Assembly (NCBI RefSeq): GCF_017591425.1
Contig: NW_024466607.1
Span: 14,454,501 to 14,518,500 of the forward strand
Length of the DNA stretch: 64,000 nucleotides
Source of the DNA: Ochotona curzoniae
Lineage: Eukaryota; Chordata; Mammalia; Lagomorpha; Ochotonidae
Direction: 5' to 3'
Part shown: piece by piece, positions 1 through 11,761 of the stretch
Position numbering within the stretch: the first letter of the stretch is position 1
Layout: each line of letters opens with the position of its first letter
The notes under the pieces: generated by a model
Database searches by the model: none
Seen by the model: only the letters and a program-made list of their open reading frames with translations
What the model was told of the DNA's origin: nothing
Translations under genes and position numbers: made by a program

Positions 1-34
1 GCGAGACACAAGGCACTTCAGAAAGTTCATGGAG

Positions 35-352
35 GGAACGGTGTTGTGGCATAATGAGTTAAGCTTTAGTGCTTGACACCAGCACCGCCAATGGTCGCTG
101 GTTCAAGTCCTGGCTGCTGTACTCTGATCCAGCAACTTGCTAATGTGGAAAATGGGAAAGAAGCAGAAATTGGCCCAAGTACCTGCACCCCTGCACCCAC
201 AGTGGAAACCTGGAAGAATTTTGCAGTGTGTTGCTTCAGCCTGGTCTCGTTGGGTAAGTTGAGGCCCTTGCGGAGTGAACTAGTGGATGGAAGCTCCCTG
301 TTTCTCTTTCTCTTTGTAATTCTGCCATTGAAATAAATCTATCTTAAAAAAA
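35..352 (+). repeat. CSINE, old divergent copy
   Basis: The head GGTGTTGTGGC, B-box-like GGTTCAAGTCC, the GGCCCAAGTACCTGCACC block, GGAGTGAACTAGTGGATGG and an AAATAAATCTATCTTAAAA tail follow the order of the lagomorph SINE, with many substitutions. It resembles the older CSINE subfamily. Confidence 0.85.
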
Positions 353-375
353 TTATAAACTCTTTCCATGAACAT

Positions 376-570
376 ATTTTTAAATAAATATTTTTATTGG
401 AGAGGCAGATCAGATTTAAGGATAGGAAAGACAGATCTTCTGTCTGCTGGTTCTCTCCCCAAATGGCCGCAAAGGCCGAAGCTGAGATGATCCAGTGTCA
501 AGAGCCAGGAGCCTCTTCTGGGTCTCCCATGTGGGTGCAAGGTCCCATGGCTTTGGGCCATCCTCCAAAG
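376..570 (-). repeat. CSINE, 5'-truncated, minus strand
   Basis: This is the complement of the SINE tail and body: TAAATATTTTTATTGG, AGATCTTCTGTC, CCAGGAGCCTCTTCTGGGTC and GGCTTTGGGCCATCCTCC. The copy stops before the B-box half, so it is 5'-truncated in its own orientation. Confidence 0.85.
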
Positions 571-937
571 GAGAAAAAAAAAAAAATCTGTATTTATCAC
601 AAAAGAAGGATAACATGTATGTGCACACAAGATCCCATATGTTGGTTTAATTTTCAAATGCAGAGGACAGACAGGATTGGGTTTTGCTGAGGAGCACAAT
701 CGTAAGTCTCCATGAGTGGCAGGAACCCAATTACTTACATCATCACAATTTTTTGAAGAACCTTAATATGTCTGTTAATATCATAAGGGCAAGCACCTGG
801 GAAGTAACTCCAAGTCATGCCATTATAACTGCTGACAAGACTAGGTATGCCCAAGTATTATGGTTCTTCACAGGATGCATGAAGAACCCAGTGTGTGAAT
901 GCAGAGAATGGGATTAGAATCCAGAGATCATACTGCA

Positions 938-943
938 TTTATT
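938..943 (-). promoter_or_regulatory. Candidate distal poly(A) signal AATAAA
   Basis: The plus strand reads TTTATT, which is AATAAA in the direction of SMARCC1 transcription. It lies about 2.69 kb after the stop codon, at the lower edge of the SINE-free stretch. The U/GU-rich downstream element is weak, so the call is tentative. Confidence 0.4.
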
Positions 944-1954
944 CACTAAGAAGCAGGGTAGGCCTTGTTTTGTGGGCAATTGCATCAGGTACCTGCCCTG
1001 CTATCTGGTAGGCATGGCTTACAACTATCTCCCCATGTCCTGAGGCACAGTTTCCAGGCCTACTAGTGGAGTGTGACCTCTGACTTGATAAGGTCAAGGG
1101 GAATACACATGGAATTTGACTAGAAAATTCAAGGGAGAAAGATGTGCCTTACAGCCAATGACACTGTCTTTGGTGAATGGGGGGGGTGCTCCTGCCCTCC
1201 CCTTTCTCACTTTTTATAACCTGTACTTGTGTATAATAAAGAAGACATTCCTCAACAGCTTGTCTCTAGTGCTTCTTATGGCAAAAGAACACCACTGCAT
1301 CACCCTCGGGGCCTGCTGGCAGGCTTTAAACGCTGAGATTGTTTGTCCATTCCTCCCTTCATTTTGCTGAAAGAACACACCAAAAAACAGTTTGTACAAA
1401 AACCACATATTATTCCCCTTCAAACAAAATTGGGTGGCTGTGTTACAGAAATGAAGCCAGGTTAGAGACATGAAAAGGAAGCATCACTATTTATACTCAA
1501 ACATAACAGTGTAGAATTCAGTTATTCTGTAGAATTACAACCGGCATAGTAAAATCATTTCCACCTGGATCTTGTGAATTTGAAAGTGATCACAATGAAG
1601 ACCTGAGGTTACAAGAGACCACAGTATGAACCAGAATTCCATTTTCCTTCGAGGATTCCAGGGGAAAAGGTTAAGTATTTAGAATGAGTTTCCTTTAGGA
1701 AAGACTGGCGGAAAGTAGGGAAAACCCTGGCCACTGTCAAAAGGCACTGGGGTCTTTCTGGAGGCCAACGCATTGGAGCTGAACTCCAGCAGGAGCACGC
1801 TCATCTCTGCTCCTACTGCGAGAGTCCCCCACCCACACACACAACAACAGGAGCAAGGTCTCCTTTGGTGGCAGTATGCCAGTGCTCTGAGGGGGACCAG
1901 GGCCACCAGGGTCGAGACCGACCTGAAGGTTTGAAAGGCAAATCTCAATTGTGG

Positions 1955-1969
1955 TTTATTTCTTTTATT
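1955..1969 (-). promoter_or_regulatory. Candidate proximal poly(A) signals (two AATAAA)
   Basis: Two overlapping-range AATAAA hexamers on the minus strand at 1964-1969 and 1955-1960, about 1.66 kb after the stop codon, in an A-rich context. Either could give a shorter 3' UTR. Unique sequence continues for another kilobase, so this may not be the only end. Confidence 0.4.
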
Positions 1970-3628
1970 TTTTTCATTCATTCATATATTTTTTTTGCTT
2001 TCTGATATTAAGGAAAAAAATTCTAAGGTGTTTTACAAATACCTCCCCTACACCTTCTCATTTGTAAAGCTTTAGAAAATACATAGAAAAAGATATCCAA
2101 ATGATATTCCACTTTGCATTCTAAACAAAAAAACTGCCACTTGACAGTTACACAAGGAAGCCAGGTGCTTTGGAAAACAAGCTCTACCAAAAACACCCTT
2201 TTCCAATGCATGGAAGGTTAGGAGGACAGAAGGACAAGAGGAGAAAACCAAAACTCCGAAGTCACTTGTCAGCAGGGGTAGATCTAAGGTCAAATTAAGG
2301 CATGTTGTGGCTCTTCCTCTGGAAAGGCATCATGCCTGTCCAGCCCGAGCACCCCAAGCCTTGAGGTGTCATGTTCTGCCTGCCAAGTCAGTTCCTTATC
2401 ACCCTTAGCATCTCCTTGACAACCCTGCAACCGGTGGAATGCCACGTCTCAGAAGAGGCAGGAGAACGCACGAAGCCAATGCACCTGCCCTAATCTTCCA
2501 ATCCTAACTCAAGCCTGAAGTACCGTTTCACGCAATTCCACTTATCTTGGCCACAGCAAGAGGTAGTCTGGCGACTTGTACCCTCCTCCCCGCTGCCCCA
2601 AGCCATCCTATCCAAGCTCCAGGAGCTAAAAGTTTGTAACTATCTACCTTTTTTTTTTTTTAAATTTTATAGTTTTTTTGTCAAAGAGAAAAAAAAAATA
2701 AAAAATGCATACAAAGCAGTGAATCGTAGGCTAGATTCATAGGGGCTCACTGCTAGCCATGGATCCCATACAACTTTGTGGCCAGTTTAAGGAACTAAAG
2801 ATGCCACCTTAAAACCCAACCCTTAGAACTCACACTGCCTTCAGAGAAACCAAACACCTGCCCACAACCCAACAACTCATCTGCATAGAGAACCAGAACC
2901 AGGGGGCCTGGGGAAGGAGGGGTTGTGTTCTATGGTTTGTGCTCGCCTCTGCCATGCAATAGCCAGAGTGATCGTTCTGCCAGGCAGGGTGGAAGCCCTC
3001 ACTAGGGAAGAGAATCAGTGGGGTTTCCTTGCCCATCTCTTCCAATTTGGTGCATTTTATGTGTGGTAAAGTCTCATGATGCTTCACCGACAACTGTACG
3101 ATTCTTAGCTCAGATAAGCAGAAGTAAGGTCACTTATAATGCCTTCAGTTGTGTCCCCTGTAGCTATCCCCTTCTGCCTATCACCATTTTTTGGTTCCTA
3201 TTAACTTAAGATGCTCTCCTTTACAATAATGATAACAACAAAAAAAGAAAGACAATGATTATAGAGCAGTATCCACAGAAGCAGAAGACAAAACAAAAAC
3301 TGCAGGAGGGTGAAGATGATGAAGACATGGATACTAATGCTGACCTGCGGAACAGACTGCCAACAGCCCCCTCAACAGGACAGGGGAGACGTAATTTTGA
3401 GTGACCAGCATATACTGGCACCACAGGCTCCCTCTTGAGTGTAGGCAGAGGCCCTGACACAAGAGGTGTCAGAGCTTGGAGGGAGTGGCAAGGGGATTGG
3501 GGGGACACGGGAAATGTGCTTGGAGCTGCAAGAAAAATCCTGAAAGAAACACGAGGAAGCTGAGAAACGCAAGTCTTGTCACCCAAGTTCCATGGTGGTG
3601 GGCGCTGGTGTTTCCTGTTTCTTCCAGG

Positions 3629-3723
3629 TCAAGGAGCAGCTGAGGCTGGTGGGCCTGGAGCAGTAGGTGGAGGGACCCCGTCTGCAGGTGGCTGTGGTGG
3701 CGGCTGTTGTGGTGGAGGTGGAT
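3629..3723 (-). CDS. SMARCC1: SMARCC1 exon 28, terminal coding exon
   Basis: The acceptor is TTTGCAG just above 3723. The frame enters with two bases completing the Tyr begun in exon 27, then reads YPPPPQQPPPQPPADG, GVPPPTAPGPP and ASAAP followed by TGA at 3629-3631. This is the proline/glutamine-rich extreme C-terminus of BAF155, a low-complexity region of unknown fold. From memory, the human copy has a longer uninterrupted proline run (QQQPPPPPP) where this one has QQPPPQPP, giving one residue fewer. The last five residues and the stop match. The 3' UTR follows directly. Confidence 0.96.
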
Positions 3724-3956
3724 CTGCAAACACACCAAGAGTAACCCATCATAGCTGGAACCATGGTGCAAGGGGCTTGACAAGTAGCCCAGGGAGTAAA
3801 GCAACTACTATACCCTGTTGAGGCCTTGCTGCCACTGTTGGGCCATGCACACAAAGTCTAAACCTCTAAGCTGCTGCTCCACCCTAAGGAGAGTGAGGGC
3901 GGCTGAGTCTGCCTTACTCTGCTTCAAGGCCCATTTCTATCAAGAGTCATGCCAGA

Positions 3957-4208
3957 GACTGGTGCTATTGGTTAACTTGTTGCCTGAAGCACCAGAATCC
4001 CAATATGAGGACAGGATCCAGTTGCCTGCTAATGGCAAACTCATTTTTCCATGCTCATGGCATGGAAAAAACAGCAGAGGATGGTTCAAGTGTTTGGGTC
4101 CTTGCAGTCATCTGGGAGACTGGGATGCTTACAGTCATTTGGGGGAATGAATCAGCAGATATAAGATGCCTTTTCCTCTCTATAATTCTGCCTTTCAAAT
4201 AAATAAAT
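3957..4208 (+). repeat. CSINE, very divergent
   Basis: The order of blocks is recognisable (GGTGCTATTGG head, CACCAGAATCCCA, GGAATGAATCAGCAGATA, CTGCCTTTCAAATAAATAAAT) but substitutions are frequent, so this is an old copy. Confidence 0.7.
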
Positions 4209-4212
4209 GGAA

Positions 4213-4418
4213 AGTAGTTGAGGATGGCCCAAAGCCTTGGGACACTGCACCCGCATGGGAGACCCAGAAGAAGCTTCTGGCTCCTAGCTTTGGATCAGCT
4301 AATCTTTGGCCATTGTAGCCACTTGGGGAGTGGTTCAGCGAATGGAAGATCTTCCTCGCTGTTTCTCCTCCTCCCTGTATTTGAGTTTCCAATAAAAAGA
4401 AATAAATCTTTAAAAAAA
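4213..4418 (+). repeat. CSINE, 5'-truncated
   Basis: It starts at AGTAGTTGAGGATGGCCC, in the middle of the SINE, and runs through CACTTGGGGAGTGG and AGATCTTCCTC to an AAATAAATCTTTAAA tail. It sits directly after an older copy in the same orientation. Confidence 0.88.
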
Positions 4419-6089
4419 TGTATATATGCATGTGTTTATTTATCTATATATACACACACACGTCACTTCAGATCCTTTCACGGATCTCATATTTTGATTG
4501 TGATGTATCTAAATGTTCTACTAATCTTATTTTTTCAGTTCAACAGTAAGCTCCTTTCCTGGGCAAGCTTTACTTTATTTTTCCTTGTCATGCAATGTCT
4601 AGCTTAGCTGGGTAAAAATCCACCAAGGCCTGAGAACTTCACTTTGGGCAGCTGAACAGACCACGGAGGCCCTCGCACTTTCGTAACTGCAGTCTCTGGA
4701 TTTCTGGCCAAAACTGGGTCAGGTCCTGAAGGGAACAATTAACATGAGTGTTTGGGGCTTTTTCCTATTTCAGTGTCAGCTCCTGAGTATACAAAGAACT
4801 CCAGAGATCACTTAATCCAAGGTTTTAAAGCCTTTATGTCTTGCCAGGAACAGAAATATGTGAAATATCTTACCCCAAAGAGGTCTCTACCAAAATCCTA
4901 AGGCTCCGTCACAGCAATTTCAAGGCCAATGGTCTAATATTGTATGCTATCTTTGAGTAGGCCTTAAGAGGAAGCCAAGTTGTGCAGTGTTGTCCTCCCC
5001 ATACCCTAGAGCCAACTCAGCAGTAGCACAGAACCACCAAAGCAGGGAGTGGTGGAGATGGGTGCCACCTGAAACCTACACATCTGCAAGGTGCTCCACT
5101 GATGGCCCTTTAAACCATGTAACCCTGAAATCACAAATGCTGGGTATTCAGCTGGCTCTGACAGTGGCAAATACCAATGACCTTGTCTCCGCCATCTCTG
5201 ACAGCTGAGATGGGAAACTGGTCAACAATCCTGGCAGGCCAGCTCACGTGAGAATCATCTATATAAGGCAGGAGACCCATTATAGTATAACCCCGTATCT
5301 CTGGTTCCAGGGATTACTGATTTTTTTTTAACTCTCATAACCTCAAGTACTTGGCTTTCCTCCTTGAGTAAATCTACTTTGTCCTGGCCCTTAGTGGCCC
5401 AAAGAGGTGCATGAACTTCTAAATGAACCTGAGATTATACATTGGCTGCACCATAGGATCACCTTCCAGGGAGAAGAACTGCAACAGGAGAGCACATGTC
5501 AGAGCTTTAGAAGCAAACTTTGGAGATGAAGACTGGAGCAAGGGTCACTGGTGGAAAAGACCTGGCCCCTGCACACTCTCAACAGACATGGCTGAATAGC
5601 ACCAGGGCTGTCCCCACTAGTCCTGCTGGGACCCCAAATTCTTTCTCAGCATAGCCTCTGACTGCTCCTTCCTCAGTCTATGCAGCCATTACTAACATAT
5701 GAAGTTAGAATACTACAAGAAACTTGCTGTTCTTGTAGATTAGTTTCTGTTCTTTTTTACACACTCACCACTTACAAACCTCGAATTCAAAAAATACTCC
5801 TGTAGGGAAAATAACCAATGGCTCCGTATGTCTGCTGAGAACCAAATGAGAAAGGCTTAACCAGGAAGAGGAGAGGATGTTTCTCTGTTGCTTGCTCACA
5901 GACCCTGGTGCTGCCATGCACAACAGGAAGGCCATGGAGCACAGGCCTGACTAAGTGGCAGCCTCACACTCAGCACTCCTGGCACTGCCTGTGGACCTGC
6001 CATGCTTCAGGAAGAAGACAAGGCCTCTCTTGTCTCTAGTCCTCCAGGATGGACGCTGGTGTAACCTATCTCTCCACTATGGTACTTAC

Positions 6090-6266
6090 ACATGCCATTA
6101 GGTGCTGTAAGAGGTACCCGGGGTCCTAAGATATTGCCTGGCATCGGTGGCATACCAGGGGGGGCAGGACCACCCCCAGAAGGATGGATGTTGGCTCCCA
6201 CAGCGGGAATCATGCGGCCTGGTATGGGCTGCCCAGGCATCATGGAACCTGGGCCTGGTATCTGAC
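6090..6266 (-). CDS. SMARCC1: SMARCC1 exon 27, Met/Pro/Gly-rich C-terminus
   Basis: A 177-bp exon, acceptor CTCTTACAG, donor T|GTAAGT. It reads (G)QIPGPGSMMPGQPIP, GRMIPAVGANIHPSGGG, PAPPGMPPMPGNILGP and RVPLTAPNGM before the split Tyr. The Arg in GPRVPL aligns with human R1064, the CARM1 methylation site on BAF155 (established in the literature, not visible here). Compared with human from memory, QPIPGR replaces QHMPGR, AVGAN replaces TVAAN, and GGGPAP replaces GSGPTP. The length is a multiple of three, so skipping it would keep frame. Confidence 0.97.
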
Positions 6267-6983
6267 CTGTAAGAGGGAAATTTAAAGTATCATTAGTAGG
6301 AAGAGGTTTTAGAAAGGCAGTAATTAAATATCCAGGATTTCTAAAACAGATCAAATCATTCAAAGGATCCAAAACACTAAAAGAACAATAACCTCTGACA
6401 AACTCTGCCTGACTTTCCAAGATTTAGAAGGAGGTAACAGAGATACGTCTGTGAGCACCTGTTTATCCTGAGCTCTGGAACATGCACAGCCAGCACAACA
6501 TTCCTAACAGAGAGCACTCACTCTTGGTTTTGATGAGCAGTGGTTAAATAAGTGTGTTCCTGAGCACAGGGAGTGTAAGCCTGAGCACAGTCTCAGGACC
6601 ACAACTCAGTGAAGACAATGATTTGTGTATGGGTGTTGAGATGGTCTGTTTGAAAGGATCATGGTATTAATACTGTGAAATCACCACTAAAAAGGGACTG
6701 TGAGGAGGAAGGGTTTCTGTATTGATCAAGATGCCCATGTTCTACACAGAAGCACCTTGGTTCAATCTGATTATGGCCCCTAACTCTAGCTTTCTGCTAA
6801 TGTAGACACTGGGAGACCATAGGTAATGGCTCAAGTACTTCAGTTTTTTGCCAATCACATGGGAGACATGGAATGTATTTGAAGCTCCTGGCTTCAGTAG
6901 ATACTTGAGGAGTAAACCAGTCATTGGGAGCGTGTTCCCTTTTAAGAAAACAAAGAATAGAGTCCTCTCCATAAAACATTCTC

Positions 6984-7291
6984 CCTGGGCTTGGTGCAGC
7001 AGCCTTACATGTGCTGGGATCCCATATGGACACTGGTTCACATCTCAACTGCTCCACTTCCTTTCCAGCTCCCTGCTTGTGGCCTGGGAAAGCAGTTGAG
7101 GACGGTTCAAAGCCTTGGGACCCTGCACCTGCATCAAAGACACAGAAGCTCCTGGGTCCTGATCAGCTCAGTTCCAGATGTTGTGGCTACCTGGTGAGTA
7201 GATCAGCTCATGGAAGATCTTTCTCTCTTCCTTCTCTCTATAAATCGGGTCTTTCCAACAAAAATAAATAAATCTTATTTTTTTAAAAAAA
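6984..7291 (+). repeat. CSINE
   Basis: Near full length: GGATCCCATATGG, CAGCTCCCTGCTTGTGGC, AAAGCCTTGGGACCC, AGATCTTTCTCTC and an AAATAAATAAATCTT tail. Its head is missing or diverged. Confidence 0.9.
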
Positions 7292-7714
7292 TCCTCCCCT
7301 ATAGATCACATCATGAAACAGTAGACTAGGAGAGTGACAGGGTATATGGTAGGGGTGAAGAGACAACAAAGTACAGCTCTATTATTTTCAAATTAATGAC
7401 AGGAGATCACAGAATAAGAACATGTATTGGTAGAACAGATCTGGTATTAACACTTTACAATTTGCCAGTAATTTGGTTTGTCACCATTCAAGTCCGCCTC
7501 TATAGCATGAAGGAGTTTTAGATGTGAACAGGAAGCCCTTTCTGAAGCTCTTAACTAGAGTTCTAGGCCTCGAGGCAAAAAAGTACTTGTGATGCCAGGA
7601 AGTTACGTAGACCACGTCCTATCAACAGATACACGCTGTCTCCTTCAGGCAAATCCAGTCTCCACAGAGGACTTCAGCAAGTCAGGAATGATGCTGATTC
7701 CCAGGAGCACTATG

Positions 7715-7870
7715 AACTAGGCACTATCATCCCTCCAGAACAAAGGTGAGGACAGAAGGTTGGCACAAGTCACCTGGCATCAAGAAGTATGGAAAGGAGG
7801 GAACCAAAACCTGACTGGGTCACACTGGCTCCAGTGTGTGTCTAGCTCACAGACTTACTTAGTGCCCAGC
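7715..7870 (+). repeat. MIR-like fragment
   Basis: Contains AAAGGTGAGGACAGAAGG, CAAGTCACCTGGC and GGAACCAAAACCTGACTGG in the order of the core and 3' half of mammalian MIR. Divergence is high and the call is from memory of the consensus. Confidence 0.5.
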
Positions 7871-8571
7871 CCCGTAAACAATTCTCTGAGCCAGTGTATT
7901 CCAGCAGAGTAAACAGCCACTCAAGAAACATACTCAAAAGGTTATGCCTGACCTGAGCCCTCAGGTTCCTGTTCTCAGCCTCATCAGCTCTGCTACCAAA
8001 ACTCCCTGGCTCAGTGGCCATGGCTCATTTACCTATTTCCCTATATCTTCACGGCAATCAGCTAGAGTAGAGCAGCTGCAGGGCTGCAGGGTTTCCCAAG
8101 GCTAGAAGTCCAATAGCTACACAATGTTTTTTTTTTTTTTTAATGGAAATTTCAGGAGCCTGAAAAAATTTTCCTATGCTACTGTCACTGGAATATAGGT
8201 ATCTAAGGTATGAGAGGACAATACCCTGAAAGAGGTAGCATTGAAAAGGTCAAGCAATAACTCCTATTTCCCTGCAGGAAAACATCTTTGAAGAAACAAA
8301 GGAGTATACTTAGAGTGGCTGATGTCCCTGTGCTGTCCAAAGGTTATGGCTGGCATACAGCATACTCAGCGTTGGTGTCTGCAGCATGAGTGACTTAGAC
8401 ATCAGGCATGGAGGGTGGGAATACTGCACAGGGAGGTAAAATCCTGAGGCTCAATTCTTTTTCTTTCTTCCATCTTTTTTTTCAAGATGCATCATCCCCC
8501 TGAAAAGTGCTGATTTCTAAAGATCCATCTAAAATAGAGCAGAACTGAGGACTGGGGCGGGGGAAAGGGGG

Positions 8572-8863
8572 GTCTGAGCATTTGGAACAGGAGCTAAGCT
8601 GTCACTTGGGGATATCTGTGAGTCGTAGTTCTTCGGTCCTGATCCAGATTTCTGCTGATGCACACCTTGGGTGGCAGCAGATGATGATTCACACACTTGC
8701 ATCCCAGCCACTGACATGGGAGACCAGGATTGAGTTTCTAGTCCCTGGCGTCAGGCTGGCCCAGTTTCGGTCGCTGAGGGAGTTTGAGGAGCTGAACCAG
8801 TGAATGACAGATCTCAGGCTGTCTCTGCCTTTTAAATAGAATAAGTTTTTTTTTTTTTTTTTT
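8572..8863 (+). repeat. CSINE, old divergent copy
   Basis: A diverged SINE body: CCTGATCCAGATTTCTGCTG, GACATGGGAGACCAGG, CCCTGGCGTCAGGCTGGC and GCTGAACCAGTGAATG, ending in a T-rich rather than A-rich run after CTGCCTTTTAAATAG. Confidence 0.75.
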
Positions 8864-9529
8864 CGTTTAAAGAAGAGGACTTCAAAAAATGACAACCTCG
8901 TCAAAGTAATACCTTTTGAAATTTAACGTCCTGGTTGTTTTGTGGTGTTAAGTAAAGTTATCAACTTCTGGATGACAATGTCTGAAGGCATTTCCACTAA
9001 TCCAACAACATTAAGAAACCTGAATCACATAAACCCAAAATGCATAAAAGCAGGTCTTAACAAATAAAATGAAAGGTGTTACATACTTTCCCATAGGGAA
9101 AAAAAAAAAAAAGCAAGCAAGCAAGCAGGTATGCTTTTCCTCCGTTAAGAGTGGGAGGAAAAAGGTGAGCGAGACGTGGCTTCCAAGCAGTCTCCAAACG
9201 CAGAGTGGTGGGAGTCTGACCTACATACGCTTCCCCCCCCGCCTGCTACCCCTGCCAAAGGCAGGCAACTGAAACATGAAAATGGTAAGGTTTGCTAAAA
9301 TTAGGTTTAGTCAGTAGAAAAAACTGCTGGCTGCTCAGAGTTTATCAGATCTTGTACTAATGCCTTATCATGTCCAATGGAATATATATTAAAACTTTTA
9401 TTTTTATTCCTTAGTTCAGGAAAGAAAGGGAAACAGATTCTAGAAAAAGGAAACCCGAATTTCCAGTCTTGAGCACATTTCTTCAACTTTTCTAACTGTC
9501 TTTGGTGCATCCTTTGGCTGGGGCCCTGA

Positions 9530-9680
9530 GAGAATTCAAGTAGCACAATCCGAGCCAACCGAGGGGAAGCCCAGGCTCCCCCGAGACGGCGGCTTCCGGG
9601 GGCCACCCGGGACAGACGCTCTTTGTTGAGCACTGGGCCCTCACTGTTCTCTTTGCGAGGGTAACCTGCTACTCCGGAAA
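9530..9680. promoter_or_regulatory. CpG-rich pocket inside intron 26
   Basis: About ten CpG dinucleotides fall in roughly 150 bp (for example CCCCGAGACGGCGGC and CACCCGGGACAGACG), in an otherwise CpG-poor intron. It is not a SINE. A palindromic CATCACATGATG-type E-box sits just beside it near 9700. It could be an intronic enhancer, a minor promoter or a retroposed GC-rich fragment; nothing here decides between them. It is too short for a standard CpG island. Confidence 0.35.
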
Positions 9681-10734
9681 GTGGCATGGCAGCCTTGTCA
9701 TCACATGATGCAAACACGAGCAGAAGCATCACAGATAATAAACACTTGGCGGATGCAGCAGGCTATTCCTTCTTCCTTTTAAGAGTGAGGCTGCGTCTGG
9801 CCAGTGGGTTAGGAAGTGAAGACTGGCTGCAATCGTTTCCTGAGCCCTGTTTCCCATGGTGGGGCTGTGGAAGTTGGTTTAACTGAGGGGCTTAAAGATC
9901 CAAGAACGCAACGCCTGGGTTGAAATTCTCCTAAACTTGCCTTTCACTGACAGAAAATGCTGCTATTTTATCATTCAAGTATTTCATCATGTCTGAATTT
10001 TCACCATATCAGATATCCAAACTATCCTACTTTCATGTACCTATTTATAGGAAAGAAACGACAAAGATATTAAAAACCTGTGTTCCTCTCACACACAGAT
10101 TGTGTGCCATTACAGGCAGCTCACGTGGGATCCATGCTCTAGAGGTAGATGCTTTGCTGATTAGAAACACCCAGGGACTATAGAGCTCACCACCATGCTA
10201 CCACACCAGAGTTACGTCACTTGCTTTTATGTCAATTCAATGACAAACCTTCCCTTAAACATGTTTCAAGGTTCCTAGAGCACTAACCAGTACAGTAAGG
10301 CGACCCTCTGCAGCACGAGAGCCTTCCCTGCTTGGGAAGGCAGAATAAAGCACAGCTCAGGAAACAGCTGCTACTATCTAGGCCAATTTGGTTGACGGTC
10401 CCATGTTCTCTCAAGGTCTCCAGGGACCTCACTGTGGCCAAGGAATGCTAGAATAGACTACTCAGCTTGGATCATCAGGAATGGCAACTGTACACAAACA
10501 ATAGAAAGTATTTAACTACAAGTCATGCAATACACTTTTACAGTCCAAGTGAAAGAGCTGAAAAACAATACTGTGGATTTTACCACTAGGACCTCAACAT
10601 GATCCGAGAACCCAAGTCTCCAGGCAGAAACTATATACTAACAATATTTTACCACAGACCCAGGCTTTTTGCTTAATGGAACAAATTCATCACATACAGG
10701 AAAATCCTACAAATCTACAGTTCTCAGTTGAGTC

Positions 10735-11051
10735 AGCAAGCAGCTAAAGTCCTTGCTTGCACGCGCCAGGATCCCATATGGGAGCCAGTTCTAATCCTGG
10801 CAGCCCTGCTTCCCACAAGCTCCCTGCTTGTGACCTGGGAAAGCAGTCGATGACAGCCCAAAGCCTTGGGACCCTGCCACCCATGTGGGAGACCCGGAAG
10901 AGCTCCTGGCTCCTGATCAGCACAGCATCAGCCATTGCAGCCATTGTAGTCAATTGGGGAGTGAATGACTAGAAAGAAGATAGGTCTCTGTTTCTCCTCC
11001 TCTCTCTATATATCTGACTTTGCAATAAAAATAAATTAATAATTAAAAAAC
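10735..11051 (+). repeat. CSINE
   Basis: The copy begins at GCAGCTAAAGTCC and keeps GGATCCCATATGGGAGCC, GGTTCTAATCC-like B box, AAAGCCTTGGGACCC and a TTTGCAATAAAAATAAATT tail. The GGGCCC head is lost. Confidence 0.9.
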
Positions 11052-11343
11052 ATGTAGGGCCAAATAGTAAGTAAGATGAAATGAAGAGACCTACAGACAG
11101 TACTTGATACACAAAAAATGTTGAGAATCTGAATAACTTAACGATGAGAGACAGCAACATGAAGAATAGCAAAGGCACAAACTAAACACAATGGAAATAA
11201 CATACAGGTTTAGTGGGTATCCACGAGTCAGATGACCAGGCCGGTACTTATCTGCTAGCCTGGAGATTCACAGCATTTAGCTGTTTTGTATGAATGGGCA
11301 CGGCCACTAAAAAATAGTCACTCAGACAAAAATTACACAAAGC

Positions 11344-11656
11344 TGGGCCCATCTCGATAGCCTAGCAGCTAAAGTTCTCATCTTGCATGTGCCAGGATCC
11401 CATATGGGTGCTGCTTCTAATCCTGGCAGCTCCACTTCCAATCCAGTTCTCTGCTTGTGGCCTGGGAAAGCAGCTGAGGATGACCCAAAGCCTTGGAATT
11501 CTGCAACCATGTCGGAGACCTGGAAGAAGTTTCTGGATCTCGGCTTCGGACTGGCATAGTATTGGCTGTTGCGCTCACTTGGGGAGTGAATCATTGGATG
11601 GAAGATCTTCCTCTCTGTATATCTGACTTTGCAATAAAAATAAATAAATCTTTAAT
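11344..11656 (+). repeat. CSINE, full length
   Basis: Runs from GGGCCC through GGATCCCATATGGGTGC, AAAGCCTTGGAATTC and TCACTTGGGGAGTGAATC to AATAAATAAATCTTTAATAA. Confidence 0.92.
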
Positions 11657-11761
11657 AAATACAATTTTCAAATTCTGGCCAAATAAAAAACCTCTAGAAC
11701 TAAACTTCCTGGGAACAACCTATTCTGGTTTCTTGTTTGTTTGAATTTAAAATTTAGTCAT

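Larger units (their letters stand above)
1..937. other. Downstream flank of SMARCC1
   Basis: Sequence beyond the furthest candidate poly(A) signal. It holds two old lagomorph SINEs (35-352 on + and 376-570 on -). The stretch 571-937 shows no repeat or coding pattern I recognise. In human the next gene in this direction is CSPG5; none of it is visible here. Confidence 0.6.
938..3628 (-). other. SMARCC1: SMARCC1 3' untranslated region (3' end uncertain)
   Basis: This stretch follows the TGA at 3629-3631 directly with no intron needed. It contains no SINE or L1, which is striking beside the SINE-dense introns and fits selection in an exon. The human 3' UTR is about 2.4-2.5 kb from memory, which would place the end near 1.1-1.2 kb. 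Minus-strand AATAAA hexamers lie at 1955-1960, 1964-1969 and 938-943, so the UTR is about 1.7 kb, about 2.7 kb, or both by alternative polyadenylation. An A/T-rich low-complexity patch occupies about 2648-2706. Confidence 0.65.
3724..6089. other. SMARCC1 intron 27
   Basis: A 2,366-bp intron with GT donor at 6089-6088 and AG acceptor at 3725-3724. Two adjacent + strand SINEs fill 3957-4418, with a short TA/CA run at about 4430-4463. The rest, about 4464-6089, holds nothing I can assign. An isolated TATATAAGG preceded by CACGTG near 5246-5270 was seen but has no other support. Confidence 0.8.

Noticed and set aside
1229..1240. Plus-strand AATAAA at about 1234 as a poly(A) site of a convergent gene
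   Set aside because: No plus-strand exon or reading frame with supporting splice sites lies upstream of it.
3221..3804. Overlapping minus-strand reading frames of 91-121 residues around exon 28
   Set aside because: They run through the 3' UTR and intron in frames other than the SMARCC1 frame, which ends at 3629-3631.
5240..5275. CACGTG followed by TATATAAGG in intron 27, suggestive of a promoter
   Set aside because: Isolated short motifs with no CpG enrichment, LTR structure or downstream exon.
9307..9732. A 141-residue minus-strand open reading frame over the CpG-rich pocket
   Set aside because: No recognisable domain, no splice or frame link to SMARCC1 exons 26 and 27, and its length is reachable by chance in GC-richer DNA.
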